From: JBKECO01 sp047974745 | GTDB taxonomy: Bacteria; Bacillota; Clostridia; Lachnospirales; Lachnospiraceae | Assembly: GCA_047974745.1 (NCBI GenBank) | Contig: JBKECO010000005.1 | Location: forward strand, 93,419 to 157,418 | Length of the DNA: 64,000 bases | Reading direction: 5' to 3' | Translations under genes and position numbers: made by a program | The notes under the pieces: model-generated | Told to the model about the DNA's origin: nothing | Databases searched by the model: none | Seen by the model: only the letters and a program-made list of their open reading frames with translations | Shown here: in pieces, positions 50,529 through 59,938 of the stretch | How positions within the stretch are numbered: the first letter of the stretch is position 1 | How the letters are laid out: each line of letters opens with the position of its first letter

Positions 50529-51629
50529 CTATTTATTTTGATAAAAAGATTTCACAGAATCCATTTTTGCAGTCATGTTTGAAAATATAGCATCCACGAT
50601 GGTCAGTGCTGCCATGGATTCCACAACGACAACGGCTCTTGGGACAACATTTGGATCATGTCTGCCTTTGATGTTGACATCTTGTTCCACGAACTGTCTG
50701 CTTACTGTTCTTTGTGTAGAAGCAATTGAGGGTGTAGGTTTAAATGCTGTACGAAAGACAATGGGACTTCCATCACTCATGCCGCCAAGTACGCCTCCAG
50801 AATGATTTGTGGCTTTTTCAATGGCTCCATCTGAATTTAAAATAAAATGATCGTTATTGTCTAGTCCAGTTGTGCCCGAAGCTTCAAATCCTGAACCTAT
50901 TTCAAAACCTTTCACTGCGCCAATTGAGAGCATAGCTTTGGCAAGGTTGGCATCAATTTTTTCGAATACTGGATCTCCGAGTCCGGCTGGAACACCGCAA
51001 ATGATACATTCCACGACTCCGCCTGAAGAGTTCTTATTTCGCATACAGTCCTCTATAAATTCCTGTGCCCGTACTGCTGCATCCTGATCAGGCATATAGA
51101 ATTCGTTCTGATTGATTTCGTCCGGATGAAACTGACTGATTGCAATTGGACCGATGGATTTTGTATAGGTCTGAAAATAGATACCAATCTCATTCAGTAT
51201 CTTCACTGCGATCGCACCGGCTGCGACCCTTCCGATCGTTTCTCTCCCGGAGGATCTGCCTCCGCCTCTGTAATCTCTGAAACCATACTTGGAATCATAG
51301 GTAAAATCGGCATGACCGGGACGATAGATCGAAGCGATTTCCGTGTAATCCTTTGAAATCTGGTCATGATTATACACAACAAGTGAGATCGGGGTTCCTG
51401 TCGTAACTCCTTCAAACGTTCCGGAGAGAATATCGACGAGATCCCCTTCCTTTCGAGCGGTTGAATATCTGGACATTCCGGGCTTTCTTCTATTCAAAAA
51501 GAGCTGAATGTCCTCTTTTGCCAACGTCAGACCTGCAGGACAACCGTCGATCACGACTCCGATCCCCTTACCGTGGGATTCTCCCCAGGTTGTGATTTTA
51601 AATGTATTTCCAAATGATGAACCTGCCAT
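50529..51629 (-). CDS. aroC: Chorismate synthase
   Basis: 366-residue FMN-dependent enzyme converting EPSP to chorismate, the last common step of aromatic synthesis. TTWGESHGKGIGVVIDG at the N-terminus, GGGRSSGRETIGRVAAGA, and the C-terminal RHDPNVVPRAVVVVESM signature are complete. ATG 51629 has AGGAGG four bases before it; a longer frame up to 51665 would begin inside the predicted promoter and is rejected. A single-gene unit; other shikimate genes are not in the window. Confidence 0.96.
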   Translation of the reverse strand: MAGSSFGNTFKITTWGESHGKGIGVVIDGCPAGLTLAKEDIQLFLNRRKPGMSRYSTARKEGDLVDILSGTFEGVTTGTPISLVVYNHDQISKDYTEIASIYRPGHADFTYDSKYGFRDYRGGGRSSGRETIGRVAAGAIAVKILNEIGIYFQTYTKSIGPIAISQFHPDEINQNEFYMPDQDAAVRAQEFIEDCMRNKNSSGGVVECIICGVPAGLGDPVFEKIDANLAKAMLSIGAVKGFEIGSGFEASGTTGLDNNDHFILNSDGAIEKATNHSGGVLGGMSDGSPIVFRTAFKPTPSIASTQRTVSRQFVEQDVNIKGRHDPNVVPRAVVVVESMAALTIVDAIFSNMTAKMDSVKSFYQNK

Positions 51630-51667
51630 GCGACCTCCTGAATGTAACTCTTCTTTTTTATTCACCT

Positions 51668-51696
51668 ATTATAAACTGAATCAGATTTTATTACAA
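51668..51696 (-). promoter_or_regulatory. aroC promoter
   Basis: Minus strand: TTGTAA (51696-51691), 17-base spacer, exact TATAAT (51673-51668), about 40 bases before the ATG. Confidence 0.68.
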
Positions 51697-51751
51697 CAGA
51701 ACGAAAAAACTTCCACTTTTAGAAAACAGCATTAAAATCTGCTTACAGGAA

Positions 51752-51780
51752 TTGCAAAATGAAATAAAAAAAGGTATGCT
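51752..51780 (+). promoter_or_regulatory. Possible tgt promoter
   Basis: TTGCAA (51752-51757), 17-base spacer, TATGCT (51775-51780), 31 bases before the tgt start. The -10 match is modest. Confidence 0.42.
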
Positions 51781-51811
51781 TGTTGTTACGATAAGTAAGG
51801 AGATTACAGAT

Positions 51812-52957
51812 ATGGCAAATTATAATATCATAAAAAAAGATGGGAGCGCAAAACGAGCGCAATTTCATACGGTCCACGGAACGATACAGACACCGGTATT
51901 TATGAATGTTGGTACGGTGGCAGCAATAAAGGGAGCCGTTTCCACGGATGACCTTCATACAATCAAGACGCAGGTCCAGCTATCTAATACATATCATCTT
52001 CATGTCAGACCAGGTGACACATTGATTCATGAGTTAGGCGGACTGCATAAGTTCATGGTATGGGATAAGCCGATCCTGACAGATTCAGGTGGGTTTCAGG
52101 TATTTTCACTTTCTGGACTCCGTAAGATAAAAGAAGAAGGTGTTTACTTTTCCTCTCATATTGACGGCCGAAAAATTTTCATGGGTCCGGAAGAAAGCAT
52201 GCAGATCCAATCCAATCTGGCATCCACGATCGCTATGGCTTTTGACGAGTGCCCAAGCAGTGTGGCAGATCGAAGATATGTAACAGATTCCGTTGATCGG
52301 ACCACCAGATGGCTGATACGCTGCAAAGCAGAAATGAAACATTTAAATCAGCAAGAGACGACCATAAATCCGAACCAGCTGTTGTTTGGAATCAATCAGG
52401 GCGCCATTTATGCTGATATCAGACAGGAGCATGCAAAGAGAATCGCAGAAATGGAGCTGGACGGTTATGCTGTTGGAGGACTAGCCGTTGGTGAATCCCA
52501 TGAGGACATGTATCGGATTTTAGAAGCTACAGTTCCATTTTTGCCAGACAATAAACCGACGTATCTGATGGGGGTCGGAACACCGGCTAACATTCTGGAA
52601 GGCGTTGAACGAGGTGTCGATTTTTTTGACTGCGTATATCCAAGCAGAAATGGACGCCATGGACATCTGTACACAAATTTTGGAAAGCTCAATCTGTTCA
52701 ATAAGAAGTATGAAAAGGATATGCGGCCAATAGAAGAAGGATGTGGCTGTCCGGCATGCAGAAGCTATAGCAGGGCTTATATAAGGCATCTGTTAAAGGC
52801 GAAAGAGATGTTGGGAATGAGACTCTGCGTGCTTCATAACCTGTATTTTTATAATACTATGATGGATGAGATCAGAGAGGCAATCGAGAATGGGAGGTTC
52901 CTGGATTATAAAAGGGAAAAACTATTTCGAATGGAACAAGGTATAAAAAATTCGTGA
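51812..52957 (+). CDS. tgt: tRNA-guanine transglycosylase
   Basis: 381-residue enzyme that swaps guanine 34 for preQ1 in the queuosine pathway. The catalytic region ILTDSGGFQVFSLSG, the DECPSS loop, the nucleophile Asp in FDCVYPSRNGRHG and the zinc site CGCPACRSYSRAYIRHL with a later HNLYF are present. ATG 51812 follows AAGGAGA; upstream in-frame codons overlap the promoter. It precedes yajC, as in many bacteria; queA is not in the window. Confidence 0.96.
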   Translation: MANYNIIKKDGSAKRAQFHTVHGTIQTPVFMNVGTVAAIKGAVSTDDLHTIKTQVQLSNTYHLHVRPGDTLIHELGGLHKFMVWDKPILTDSGGFQVFSLSGLRKIKEEGVYFSSHIDGRKIFMGPEESMQIQSNLASTIAMAFDECPSSVADRRYVTDSVDRTTRWLIRCKAEMKHLNQQETTINPNQLLFGINQGAIYADIRQEHAKRIAEMELDGYAVGGLAVGESHEDMYRILEATVPFLPDNKPTYLMGVGTPANILEGVERGVDFFDCVYPSRNGRHGHLYTNFGKLNLFNKKYEKDMRPIEEGCGCPACRSYSRAYIRHLLKAKEMLGMRLCVLHNLYFYNTMMDEIREAIENGRFLDYKREKLFRMEQGIKNS

Positions 52958-52963
52958 AAGGTA

Positions 52964-52992
52964 TTGCCGATTTGAGTCCTTTTGTGTAAAAT
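52964..52992 (+). promoter_or_regulatory. yajC promoter
   Basis: TTGCCG (52964-52969), 17-base spacer, TAAAAT (52987-52992), 38 bases before the yajC start. Confidence 0.6.
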
Positions 52993-53030
52993 AGGCATAG
53001 CATGTATAGAAATCACTAGGAGGATATTCC

Positions 53031-53333
53031 ATGTCAGTTTTATTAACAAGTTCATTTGGAACTTATGGTTCCATGATTGTATGGCTCGTTGTCTTATTTG
53101 GATTCATGTATTTTTTCATGATCCGTCCACAACAGAAAGAAACAAAGAAGAAGAACGCAATGCTTTCTGAGCTTGCAGTAGGGGATACAATTCTTACTAC
53201 AAGTGGTTTCTACGGTGTTGTGATCGATATTAGTGATGACACGATCATCGTAGAGTTCGGAAGTAACAAGAATTGCAGAATTCCAATGCAGAAAACTGCA
53301 ATTTCTGTAGTTGAAAAACCGGAAGCAGAATAA
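53031..53333 (+). CDS. yajC: Preprotein translocase accessory subunit YajC
   Basis: 100 residues: an N-terminal membrane helix (about 14-31) followed by FFMIRPQQKETKKKNAML, the YajC signature, and a small SH3-like cytosolic domain with GDTILTTSGFYGVVIDI. YajC associates with SecDF-YidC. secD and secF are not adjacent. AGGAGG lies before the ATG; a terminator follows. Confidence 0.95.
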   Translation: MSVLLTSSFGTYGSMIVWLVVLFGFMYFFMIRPQQKETKKKNAMLSELAVGDTILTTSGFYGVVIDISDDTIIVEFGSNKNCRIPMQKTAISVVEKPEAE

Positions 53334-53345
53334 AAACTAAGAGTC

Positions 53346-53377
53346 AGCAGTCTTGTCTTCGGGCAAGGCTGTTTTTT
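53346..53377 (+). terminator. Terminator after yajC with TTCG tetraloop
   Basis: 12-bp stem (with three G-T pairs) around the stable tetraloop TTCG (53358-53361), followed by six T. Confidence 0.85.
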
Positions 53378-53404
53378 CAAACAACAGATAATCAGGAGGA
53401 TAGA

Positions 53405-54112
53405 ATGGGAAAAGATGTAATTATTGCATGCGATTTTAACAGCAAGAAGGAAGTGATGGATTTTCTGGATCTATTCAGTGAAGAGAAGCCTTTTGTAAAA
53501 ATAGGCATGGAGCTTTTTTATGCAGAGGGTCCTCAAATTGTCAAAGAGATCAAAGCCAGAGGTCATAAGATTTTTCTTGATCTCAAGCTTCATGATATTC
53601 CCAATACAGTAAAAAAATCCATGAGTGTACTTTCTGGACTTGATGTAGATATGTGCAATGTTCATGCATCTGGTACGAGTGCCATGATGTCAGCAGCTTT
53701 ACAGGGACTTACAAGAGAAGATGGAAGCAGACCATTGCTCATTGCAGTCACTCAGCTCACATCTACCAGTGAAGAGGTCATGAATAACGAGCTTTGGATC
53801 GAGCATCCAATCGATGAAACAGTGATGCATTATGCAAAAAATACGAAGACTGCCGGTTTGGATGGAGTGGTGTGTTCCCCACTCGAATCTGGAAAAGTCC
53901 ATGAGGAATGCGGAACAGATTTTCTGACAATTACCCCTGGAGTAAGGTTTGCAGACGGAGAGATAGGGGATCAAAAACGTGTGACGACACCAGAGAGAGC
54001 AAAGGAAATCGGTTCAGACTATATCGTTGTGGGCAGACCGATTACCCAGGCAAGTAACCCTGTCGCTGCATACAGAAGATGTGTCGGTGAATTTGTAGAA
54101 AACAAAGCATAG
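53405..54112 (+). CDS. pyrF: Orotidine 5'-phosphate decarboxylase
   Basis: 235-residue TIM-barrel enzyme giving UMP in the last step of pyrimidine synthesis. The catalytic Asp/Lys/Asp array is seen in IFLDLKLHDIPNTV; GVRFADGEIGDQKRV and YIVVGRPI form the phosphate site. It belongs to the short bacterial form. AGGAGG precedes the ATG. It stands apart from other pyr genes, which is unusual for Firmicutes but not rare in this group. Confidence 0.95.
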   Translation: MGKDVIIACDFNSKKEVMDFLDLFSEEKPFVKIGMELFYAEGPQIVKEIKARGHKIFLDLKLHDIPNTVKKSMSVLSGLDVDMCNVHASGTSAMMSAALQGLTREDGSRPLLIAVTQLTSTSEEVMNNELWIEHPIDETVMHYAKNTKTAGLDGVVCSPLESGKVHEECGTDFLTITPGVRFADGEIGDQKRVTTPERAKEIGSDYIVVGRPITQASNPVAAYRRCVGEFVENKA

Positions 54113-54184
54113 AATTCCTGAAAATGATATAGCATCATTCATTTAAGTTATCTTTTCCATAAAAAAGTAAAATATCTCAGAAAG

Positions 54185-54213
54185 TTGAAATAATGAAATG
54201 ATTGTTTTATGAT
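54185..54213 (+). promoter_or_regulatory. leuB operon promoter
   Basis: TTGAAA (54185-54190), 17-base spacer, TATGAT (54208-54213), only 34 bases before the leuB start. The leader is too short for a T-box. Confidence 0.52.
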
Positions 54214-54247
54214 AAGTATAATAAATATGCAGGAGGATGCTAGTACA

Positions 54248-55372
54248 ATGACATATCGTATAGGAGTAATTTCCGGAGATGGAATCGGTCCGGAAATCGT
54301 AAGAGAGGCAGTAAAGGTCATGGACTGCATAGCAAAAAGATTCAATCATACATTTGAATATGAAGATATTTTATTGGGCGGCTGTTCAATTGATGCGACA
54401 GGGGTACCGCTTACAGAATTAGCGATCCAACGGGCAAAGGTACAAGATGCAATTTTAATGGGTTCCATTGGCGGAGATGCTTCTGTTTCTCCGTGGTATC
54501 AGCTTCCTGCACAGCTGCGTCCAGAGGCAGGTCTGCTCAGAATCAGAAAGGAATTAAATCTTTTTGCGAATCTGAGACCGGCATTGCTTTATCCAGAGCT
54601 TAAAGATGCCTGTCCTTTAAAAGAAGAGATCATAGGTGATGGCTTTGATATCATGATCATGCGGGAGCTTACCGGGGGACTGTATTTTGGAAATCGTTAT
54701 ACACAGGAAGTAGATGGAATCCTTACAGCAACAGATACACTTTCTTATAATGAGACGGAAGTACGCCGCATTGCAATTCGTGCATTTGAAATTGCAGGAA
54801 AGAGAAGCAATAAAGTTACAAGCGTGGATAAAGCCAATGTTCTGGACTCATCTAGACTTTGGAGAAATGTAGTAGAAGAGGTTTCGCATGATTATCCGGA
54901 GGTTCAACTAGAGCATATGCTTGTTGATAATTGTGCAATGCAGCTGGTAAAAAATCCGCGGCAGTTCGATGTCATTTTAACAGAAAACATGTTTGGAGAC
55001 ATTTTGTCAGATGAAGCAAGTATGGTGACAGGGTCTATTGGAATGCTTTCCTCTGCAAGTTTGAATGAGACAAAGTTCGGATTGTATGAGCCAAGTGGCG
55101 GATCTGCTCCTGACATTGCCGGCAAGGGAATTGCGAACCCAATTGCAACGATCTTAAGTGCAGCCATGCTACTGCGATTTTCCTTGGATCTGGACAAAGA
55201 AGCACAGGTAATCGAGGATGCTGTAAAAAGTATTCTGCAGCTGGGGTATAGAACGATCGATATCATGCCACAGCGTGAAAGCAGCATACAATTAAAGCAG
55301 GCAGGAACCGCCGAAATCGGCGACTTGATCTGTGGAGCGATTGAAGAATATACATCAGGAAACACCAATTAA
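54248..55372 (+). CDS. leuB: 3-isopropylmalate dehydrogenase
   Basis: 374-residue NAD-dependent decarboxylating dehydrogenase of leucine synthesis. GDGIGPEIVREAVKV at the N-terminus, substrate-binding RIRKELNLFANLRPA, NMFGDILSDEASM with the metal-binding Asp residues, and EPSGGSAPDIAGKGIANPIA are diagnostic for LeuB. ATG 54248 has AGGAGG 11 bases upstream; a start 13 codons earlier is inside the untranslated leader. First of leuB-ilvD-ilvB; leuA, leuC and leuD are elsewhere. Confidence 0.95.
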   Translation: MTYRIGVISGDGIGPEIVREAVKVMDCIAKRFNHTFEYEDILLGGCSIDATGVPLTELAIQRAKVQDAILMGSIGGDASVSPWYQLPAQLRPEAGLLRIRKELNLFANLRPALLYPELKDACPLKEEIIGDGFDIMIMRELTGGLYFGNRYTQEVDGILTATDTLSYNETEVRRIAIRAFEIAGKRSNKVTSVDKANVLDSSRLWRNVVEEVSHDYPEVQLEHMLVDNCAMQLVKNPRQFDVILTENMFGDILSDEASMVTGSIGMLSSASLNETKFGLYEPSGGSAPDIAGKGIANPIATILSAAMLLRFSLDLDKEAQVIEDAVKSILQLGYRTIDIMPQRESSIQLKQAGTAEIGDLICGAIEEYTSGNTN

Positions 55373-55404
55373 ATCATTATGAATGATCATAGAAAGGGTC
55401 AAAT

Positions 55405-57072
55405 ATGAAAAGTGATAATGTAAAAAGTGGAGTAGAACATGCACCTCACAGGTCATTGTTCAACGCACTGGGATTTACGGCAGAAGAAATGAGAAAGCCG
55501 ATGATCGGAATCGTCAGCTCTTATAATGAAATAGTTCCTGGACATATCAATCTGGATAAGATCGTGGAAGCGGTACGCTATGGCGTTGCATCCGCAGGTG
55601 GTGTACCGGTGGTATTTCCGGCAATTGCAGTCTGCGATGGAATCGCAATGGGTCATACAGGCATGAAATATTCATTGGTCACTAGAGACCTGATCGCAGA
55701 TTCGACAGAATGCATGGCGCTTGCACATCAATTTGACGCACTGGTCATGGTGCCAAACTGTGATAAAAATGTGCCGGGACTCCTGATGGCTGCAGCCAGA
55801 GTCAATATTCCTACCATTTTTGTTTCCGGAGGTCCGATGCTTGCTGGACGTGTTCATGGTAAAAAAAGAAGCCTTTCATCTATGTTTGAAGCAGTAGGCT
55901 CCTATGCAGCAGGCACGATGTCAGAGGAAGAGGTTACAGAATACGAAGAAAAAGTATGTCCGACATGTGGCTCCTGCTCAGGTATGTACACAGCGAATTC
56001 CATGAACTGCCTCACGGAAGTAATGGGTATGGGTCTTCGTGGAAATGGAACAATACCCGCTGTCTATTCAGAACGTATCAAGCTTGCAAAGCATGCGGGA
56101 ATGAAGATCATGGAGTTGCTTGAAAAGAATATCAGACCTAGAGATATCATGACAAAAGAAGCAATTCATAATGCGCTCACTGTGGATATGGCGCTTGGAT
56201 GCTCTACAAATAGTATGCTTCATCTGCCGGCGATCGCCCATGAGATCGGATATGATTTTGACATTCGCATGGCGAATGAAATTAGTGAAAGAACACCGAA
56301 TCTTTGTCATCTTGCTCCGGCAGGAGATCACTATATGGAAGATTTAAATGAAGCTGGTGGAGTTTACGCTGTCATGAAGCAACTTGCAGATAATCATTTG
56401 TTAAATATGGATTGTATGACTGTAACTGGCAATACAATAGGGGAAAATATTGCAACAGCAGTCAATCGGGATCCTCACGTTATTCGTCCGATGGATCATC
56501 CCTATTCAGCCAACGGCGGAATCGCAGTACTAAGCGGTAACTTGGCTCCTGATGGAAGTGTTGTTAAGCGTTCCGCAGTTGCTCCGGAAATGATGGTTCA
56601 CGAAGGACCTGCAAGAGTGTTCGACTGTGAAGAGGATGCAATCAATGCAATTAAAAACGGAATGATCGTGTCAGGGGATGTGGTCGTGATACGCTATGAG
56701 GGACCAAAGGGCGGACCTGGTATGCGAGAGATGTTAAACCCTACTTCGGCGATTATTGGAATGGGACTGGGTTCATCCGTCGCACTGATCACAGATGGAA
56801 GATTTTCTGGGGCGAGCCGTGGAGCGGCAATTGGTCATGTATCACCCGAAGCTGCAGTCGGAGGACCGATCGCACTTGTAAAAGAAGGTGATTTGATCAA
56901 AGTGAATATTCCTGAGATGAAGCTGGACTTTGTAATTTCTGAGGAAGAACTGGCTATAAGAAAAGCTGATTGGAAACCCAAAAAGCAGGAATTGACAGGT
57001 GGTTATCTGGATCGCTATGCTACTATGGTCACATCCGGAAACAGAGGCGCTATTCTCGAGAAGCCCCAATAA
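55405..57072 (+). CDS. ilvD: Dihydroxy-acid dehydratase
   Basis: 555-residue iron-sulfur dehydratase of valine, isoleucine and pantothenate synthesis. The cluster cysteines are in VPNCDKNVPG and CPTCGSCSGMYTANSMNC; GPKGGPGMREM and LITDGRFSGASRG are family signatures. Length is standard. The start follows GAAAGGG. Eighteen bases separate its stop from ilvB. Confidence 0.96.
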   Translation: MKSDNVKSGVEHAPHRSLFNALGFTAEEMRKPMIGIVSSYNEIVPGHINLDKIVEAVRYGVASAGGVPVVFPAIAVCDGIAMGHTGMKYSLVTRDLIADSTECMALAHQFDALVMVPNCDKNVPGLLMAAARVNIPTIFVSGGPMLAGRVHGKKRSLSSMFEAVGSYAAGTMSEEEVTEYEEKVCPTCGSCSGMYTANSMNCLTEVMGMGLRGNGTIPAVYSERIKLAKHAGMKIMELLEKNIRPRDIMTKEAIHNALTVDMALGCSTNSMLHLPAIAHEIGYDFDIRMANEISERTPNLCHLAPAGDHYMEDLNEAGGVYAVMKQLADNHLLNMDCMTVTGNTIGENIATAVNRDPHVIRPMDHPYSANGGIAVLSGNLAPDGSVVKRSAVAPEMMVHEGPARVFDCEEDAINAIKNGMIVSGDVVVIRYEGPKGGPGMREMLNPTSAIIGMGLGSSVALITDGRFSGASRGAAIGHVSPEAAVGGPIALVKEGDLIKVNIPEMKLDFVISEEELAIRKADWKPKKQELTGGYLDRYATMVTSGNRGAILEKPQ

Positions 57073-57089
57073 GAAAGGTAGGAGATTTG

Positions 57090-58760
57090 ATGCAGTTAAC
57101 AGGTGCGCAGATTCTTATAGAATGTTTAAAGGAACAAGGAGTCAGTACCGTATTCGGGTATCCGGGCGGAGCTATTTTAAATGTTTATGACGAACTTTAT
57201 ATTCATAGAAATGAAATTCATCATGTTCTGACCTCTCACGAGCAGGGAGCGTCTCATGCTGCTGACGGGTACGCAAGAAGTACCGGTAAAGTCGGTGTGT
57301 GCCTTGCGACGAGTGGACCCGGGGCTACTAATCTGGTCACAGGCATTGCAAGTGCCTATATGGATTCCATCCCAATTGTTGCCATAACATGTAATGTGGG
57401 AGTGCCTCTTCTTGGAAAAGATAGTTTTCAGGAAGTGGATATCGCCGGCATTACAACACCGATCACAAAGCATAATTTTATAGTGAAAGATGTCAATAAG
57501 CTGGCAGATACGATCCGACGTGCATTTAAGATCGCCATGACAGGCAGACCGGGTCCTGTACTTGTGGATATCCCTAAAGATGTTACAGGCTTAAAGACAG
57601 AATTTACAACAAAAGAACCAGAAACGATCAAGCGTGTCACAGATCAGATCATGCAAAAAGATCTCGAAAATGCGGTATCGATGATCAAGGAGTCCCAAAA
57701 GCCTTTTATTTTTATCGGCGGCGGAATTATATTATCCGATGCAAACGAGGAACTAAGAACATTCGTTGATCTGGTTCAGGCTCCTGTTTGTGATACATTG
57801 ATGGGAAAAGGTGCTTTTGATGGAACGGATGAAAGATATACCGGTATGCTTGGTATGCATGGCAGCAAATCTTCAAATCTCGGCGTCAGTGAATGTGACC
57901 TTTTAATTGCAGTTGGAGTTCGTTTTTCAGATCGTGTAACCGGAAATGTAGAAAAATTTGCCCAAAAGGCAAAGATTCTGCAGATTGACATCGATCCAGC
58001 AGAGATCAATAAAAATGTTGTTGTGGATGCAAGCGTGATCGGCGATGCGAAAGTCATTCTTCATGAATTAAATGCTATGTTATCTCCAATGCAGCATGAG
58101 GAATGGATCGATCATATTAAGGATTATAAATTAAGGTTCCCTTTGAAATACAGCTCGATCGGACTGACTGGACCATACATTATGGAGAGTATTTACAGAC
58201 TGACCAAAGGAGATGCGATCATCGTGACAGAAGTCGGTCAGCATCAAATGTGGGCTGCACAGTTCTTTCAATATACAAAACCCAGAACATTTCTGAGTTC
58301 CGGTGGACTTGGCACCATGGGTTATGGACTTGGCGCTGCGATCGGTGCACAGATTGCAAATCCAGACAAACAGATCGTAAATATTGCCGGTGATGGCTGT
58401 TTTCGAATGAATATGAATGAGATAGCAACCGCAGTCAGACAACGGCTTCCTTTAATTGAAGTCATTATCAACAACAGAGTGCTGGGAATGGTAAGACAGT
58501 GGCAGGATCTGTTTTACGAGGACAGATATTCTCATACTGTGCTTGATGATGATGTGGACTATGTGAAACTTGCAGAAGCAATGGGCGCAAAAGCAGTGCG
58601 TGTCAATTCGCGAGAGGAATTTGATGAAGCATTTTTACAGGCACTGAAAGAAAAACATACCGTCCTGATCGACTGTGTTGTTGACAGTAATGATAAAGTA
58701 TGGCCAATGGTCGCACCAGGAGCAGCGATTCGTGATGTATTTACAGAAGAAGATTTATAG
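57090..58760 (+). CDS. ilvB: Acetolactate synthase, large (catalytic) subunit
   Basis: 556-residue thiamine-diphosphate enzyme that condenses pyruvate (or pyruvate and 2-oxobutyrate). The N-terminal VFGYPGGAILNVYDEL and EQGASHAADGYAR (catalytic Glu), the FAD-binding middle with SFQEVDIAGIT, and the TPP motif GDGCFRMNMNEIATAVRQ ending in INN are all present. The biosynthetic rather than catabolic (AlsS) form is favoured by these motifs and the operon. ATG 57090 has AGGAG upstream. No regulatory subunit gene (ilvN) follows; serC is next under its own promoter. Confidence 0.95.
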   Translation: MQLTGAQILIECLKEQGVSTVFGYPGGAILNVYDELYIHRNEIHHVLTSHEQGASHAADGYARSTGKVGVCLATSGPGATNLVTGIASAYMDSIPIVAITCNVGVPLLGKDSFQEVDIAGITTPITKHNFIVKDVNKLADTIRRAFKIAMTGRPGPVLVDIPKDVTGLKTEFTTKEPETIKRVTDQIMQKDLENAVSMIKESQKPFIFIGGGIILSDANEELRTFVDLVQAPVCDTLMGKGAFDGTDERYTGMLGMHGSKSSNLGVSECDLLIAVGVRFSDRVTGNVEKFAQKAKILQIDIDPAEINKNVVVDASVIGDAKVILHELNAMLSPMQHEEWIDHIKDYKLRFPLKYSSIGLTGPYIMESIYRLTKGDAIIVTEVGQHQMWAAQFFQYTKPRTFLSSGGLGTMGYGLGAAIGAQIANPDKQIVNIAGDGCFRMNMNEIATAVRQRLPLIEVIINNRVLGMVRQWQDLFYEDRYSHTVLDDDVDYVKLAEAMGAKAVRVNSREEFDEAFLQALKEKHTVLIDCVVDSNDKVWPMVAPGAAIRDVFTEEDL

Positions 58761-58777
58761 AATTCTTTTATTTTCAA

Positions 58778-58806
58778 TTGACAGAATTGTTTAAAACATT
58801 TACATT
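58778..58806 (+). promoter_or_regulatory. serC operon promoter
   Basis: Exact TTGACA (58778-58783), 17-base spacer, TACATT (58801-58806), 31 bases before serC. Confidence 0.6.
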
Positions 58807-58837
58807 ACATAGAAAGAGGATTTAGGAGGAGATGAAA

Positions 58838-59920
58838 ATGAATAGAGTTTATAATTTTTCTGCAGGACCTGCTGTTCTGCCTGAGGACGTTCTGCGAGAA
58901 GCTGCAGAGGAAATGCTTGATTATAAGGGCTGTGGCATGTCAGTCATGGAAATGAGCCACCGTTCAAAGGTGTTTGAAACAATTATTGAGGAAGCGGAAT
59001 CAGATCTTCGCGAGCTTTTACAGATTCCGAACAACTATAAAGTACTTTTTCTTCAGGGAGGTGCATCCCAGCAATTTGCCATGATTCCAATGAATCTGAT
59101 GAAGAATAAGAAAGCATCTTATATCGTAACAGGACAGTGGGCGAAGAAAGCCTATAAAGAAGGACTGCTTTATGGTGATGCAAAAGTAGTTGCATCCTCC
59201 GAAGATAAGACATTTTCTTATATTCCTGATTGTTCAGATCTTGAAATACCAGAAGACACAGACTACGTATATATTTGTGAGAATAATACAATATATGGAA
59301 CGAAATTCAAAGAACTTCCCAATACAAAGGGACACACTCTTGTATCAGATGTTTCATCATGTTTTTTGTCTGAACCTATGGATATAGCGAAATATGGTAT
59401 CGTTTATGGCGGCGTGCAGAAGAATATCGGACCTGCAGGTGTTGTTATCGTAATAATCAGAGAGGATCTGATCACAAAAGATACACTTCCGGGAACTCCA
59501 ACGATGCTGCAATATCATATTCATGAGGATGCAAAATCACTTTACAACACTCCGCCAGCATATGGAATCTATATCTGCGGCAAGGTATTCAAGTGGCTGA
59601 AAAATATGGGTGGTCTAGAGGTCATGAAAAAACGTAATGAAGAGAAAGCTGCAATTTTGTATAATTTTCTCGATCAAAGCGATCTGTTTCATGGTACAGT
59701 TGTAAAGGAAGATCGTTCTTTGATGAATGTGCCATTTGTTACGGGAGATAAAGAACTTGATGCAAAATTTGTGTCAGAAGCATCTGCGGCTGGTTTTGTC
59801 AATTTAAAAGGACATCGCAGCGTTGGTGGTATGCGTGCTTCCATTTACAATGCAATGCCAAAAGAAGGTATTGAGAAATTAGTTGCATTTATGAAGAAGT
59901 TCGAAGAATCGAATACATGA
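58838..59920 (+). CDS. serC: Phosphoserine aminotransferase
   Basis: 360-residue PLP aminotransferase making phosphoserine from 3-phosphohydroxypyruvate and glutamate. YNFSAGPAVLPEDVL, FLQGGASQQFAMIPMN, and the PLP lysine in GIVYGGVQKNIGPAG are diagnostic; the C-terminal FVNLKGHRSVGGMRASIYNA completes the active site. ATG 58838 is preferred over ATG 58832, since AGGAGGA lies 7 bases before the former and only one base before the latter. First gene of serC-serA-DUF1015. Confidence 0.96.
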   Translation: MNRVYNFSAGPAVLPEDVLREAAEEMLDYKGCGMSVMEMSHRSKVFETIIEEAESDLRELLQIPNNYKVLFLQGGASQQFAMIPMNLMKNKKASYIVTGQWAKKAYKEGLLYGDAKVVASSEDKTFSYIPDCSDLEIPEDTDYVYICENNTIYGTKFKELPNTKGHTLVSDVSSCFLSEPMDIAKYGIVYGGVQKNIGPAGVVIVIIREDLITKDTLPGTPTMLQYHIHEDAKSLYNTPPAYGIYICGKVFKWLKNMGGLEVMKKRNEEKAAILYNFLDQSDLFHGTVVKEDRSLMNVPFVTGDKELDAKFVSEASAAGFVNLKGHRSVGGMRASIYNAMPKEGIEKLVAFMKKFEESNT

Positions 59921-59938
59921 TCATCAAAGGAGAAAACA

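Noticed and set aside
54113..54247. Possible T-box or leucine attenuator before leuB
   Set aside because: The gap is only 135 bases, and the promoter lies 34 bases before the start, leaving no room for such a leader.
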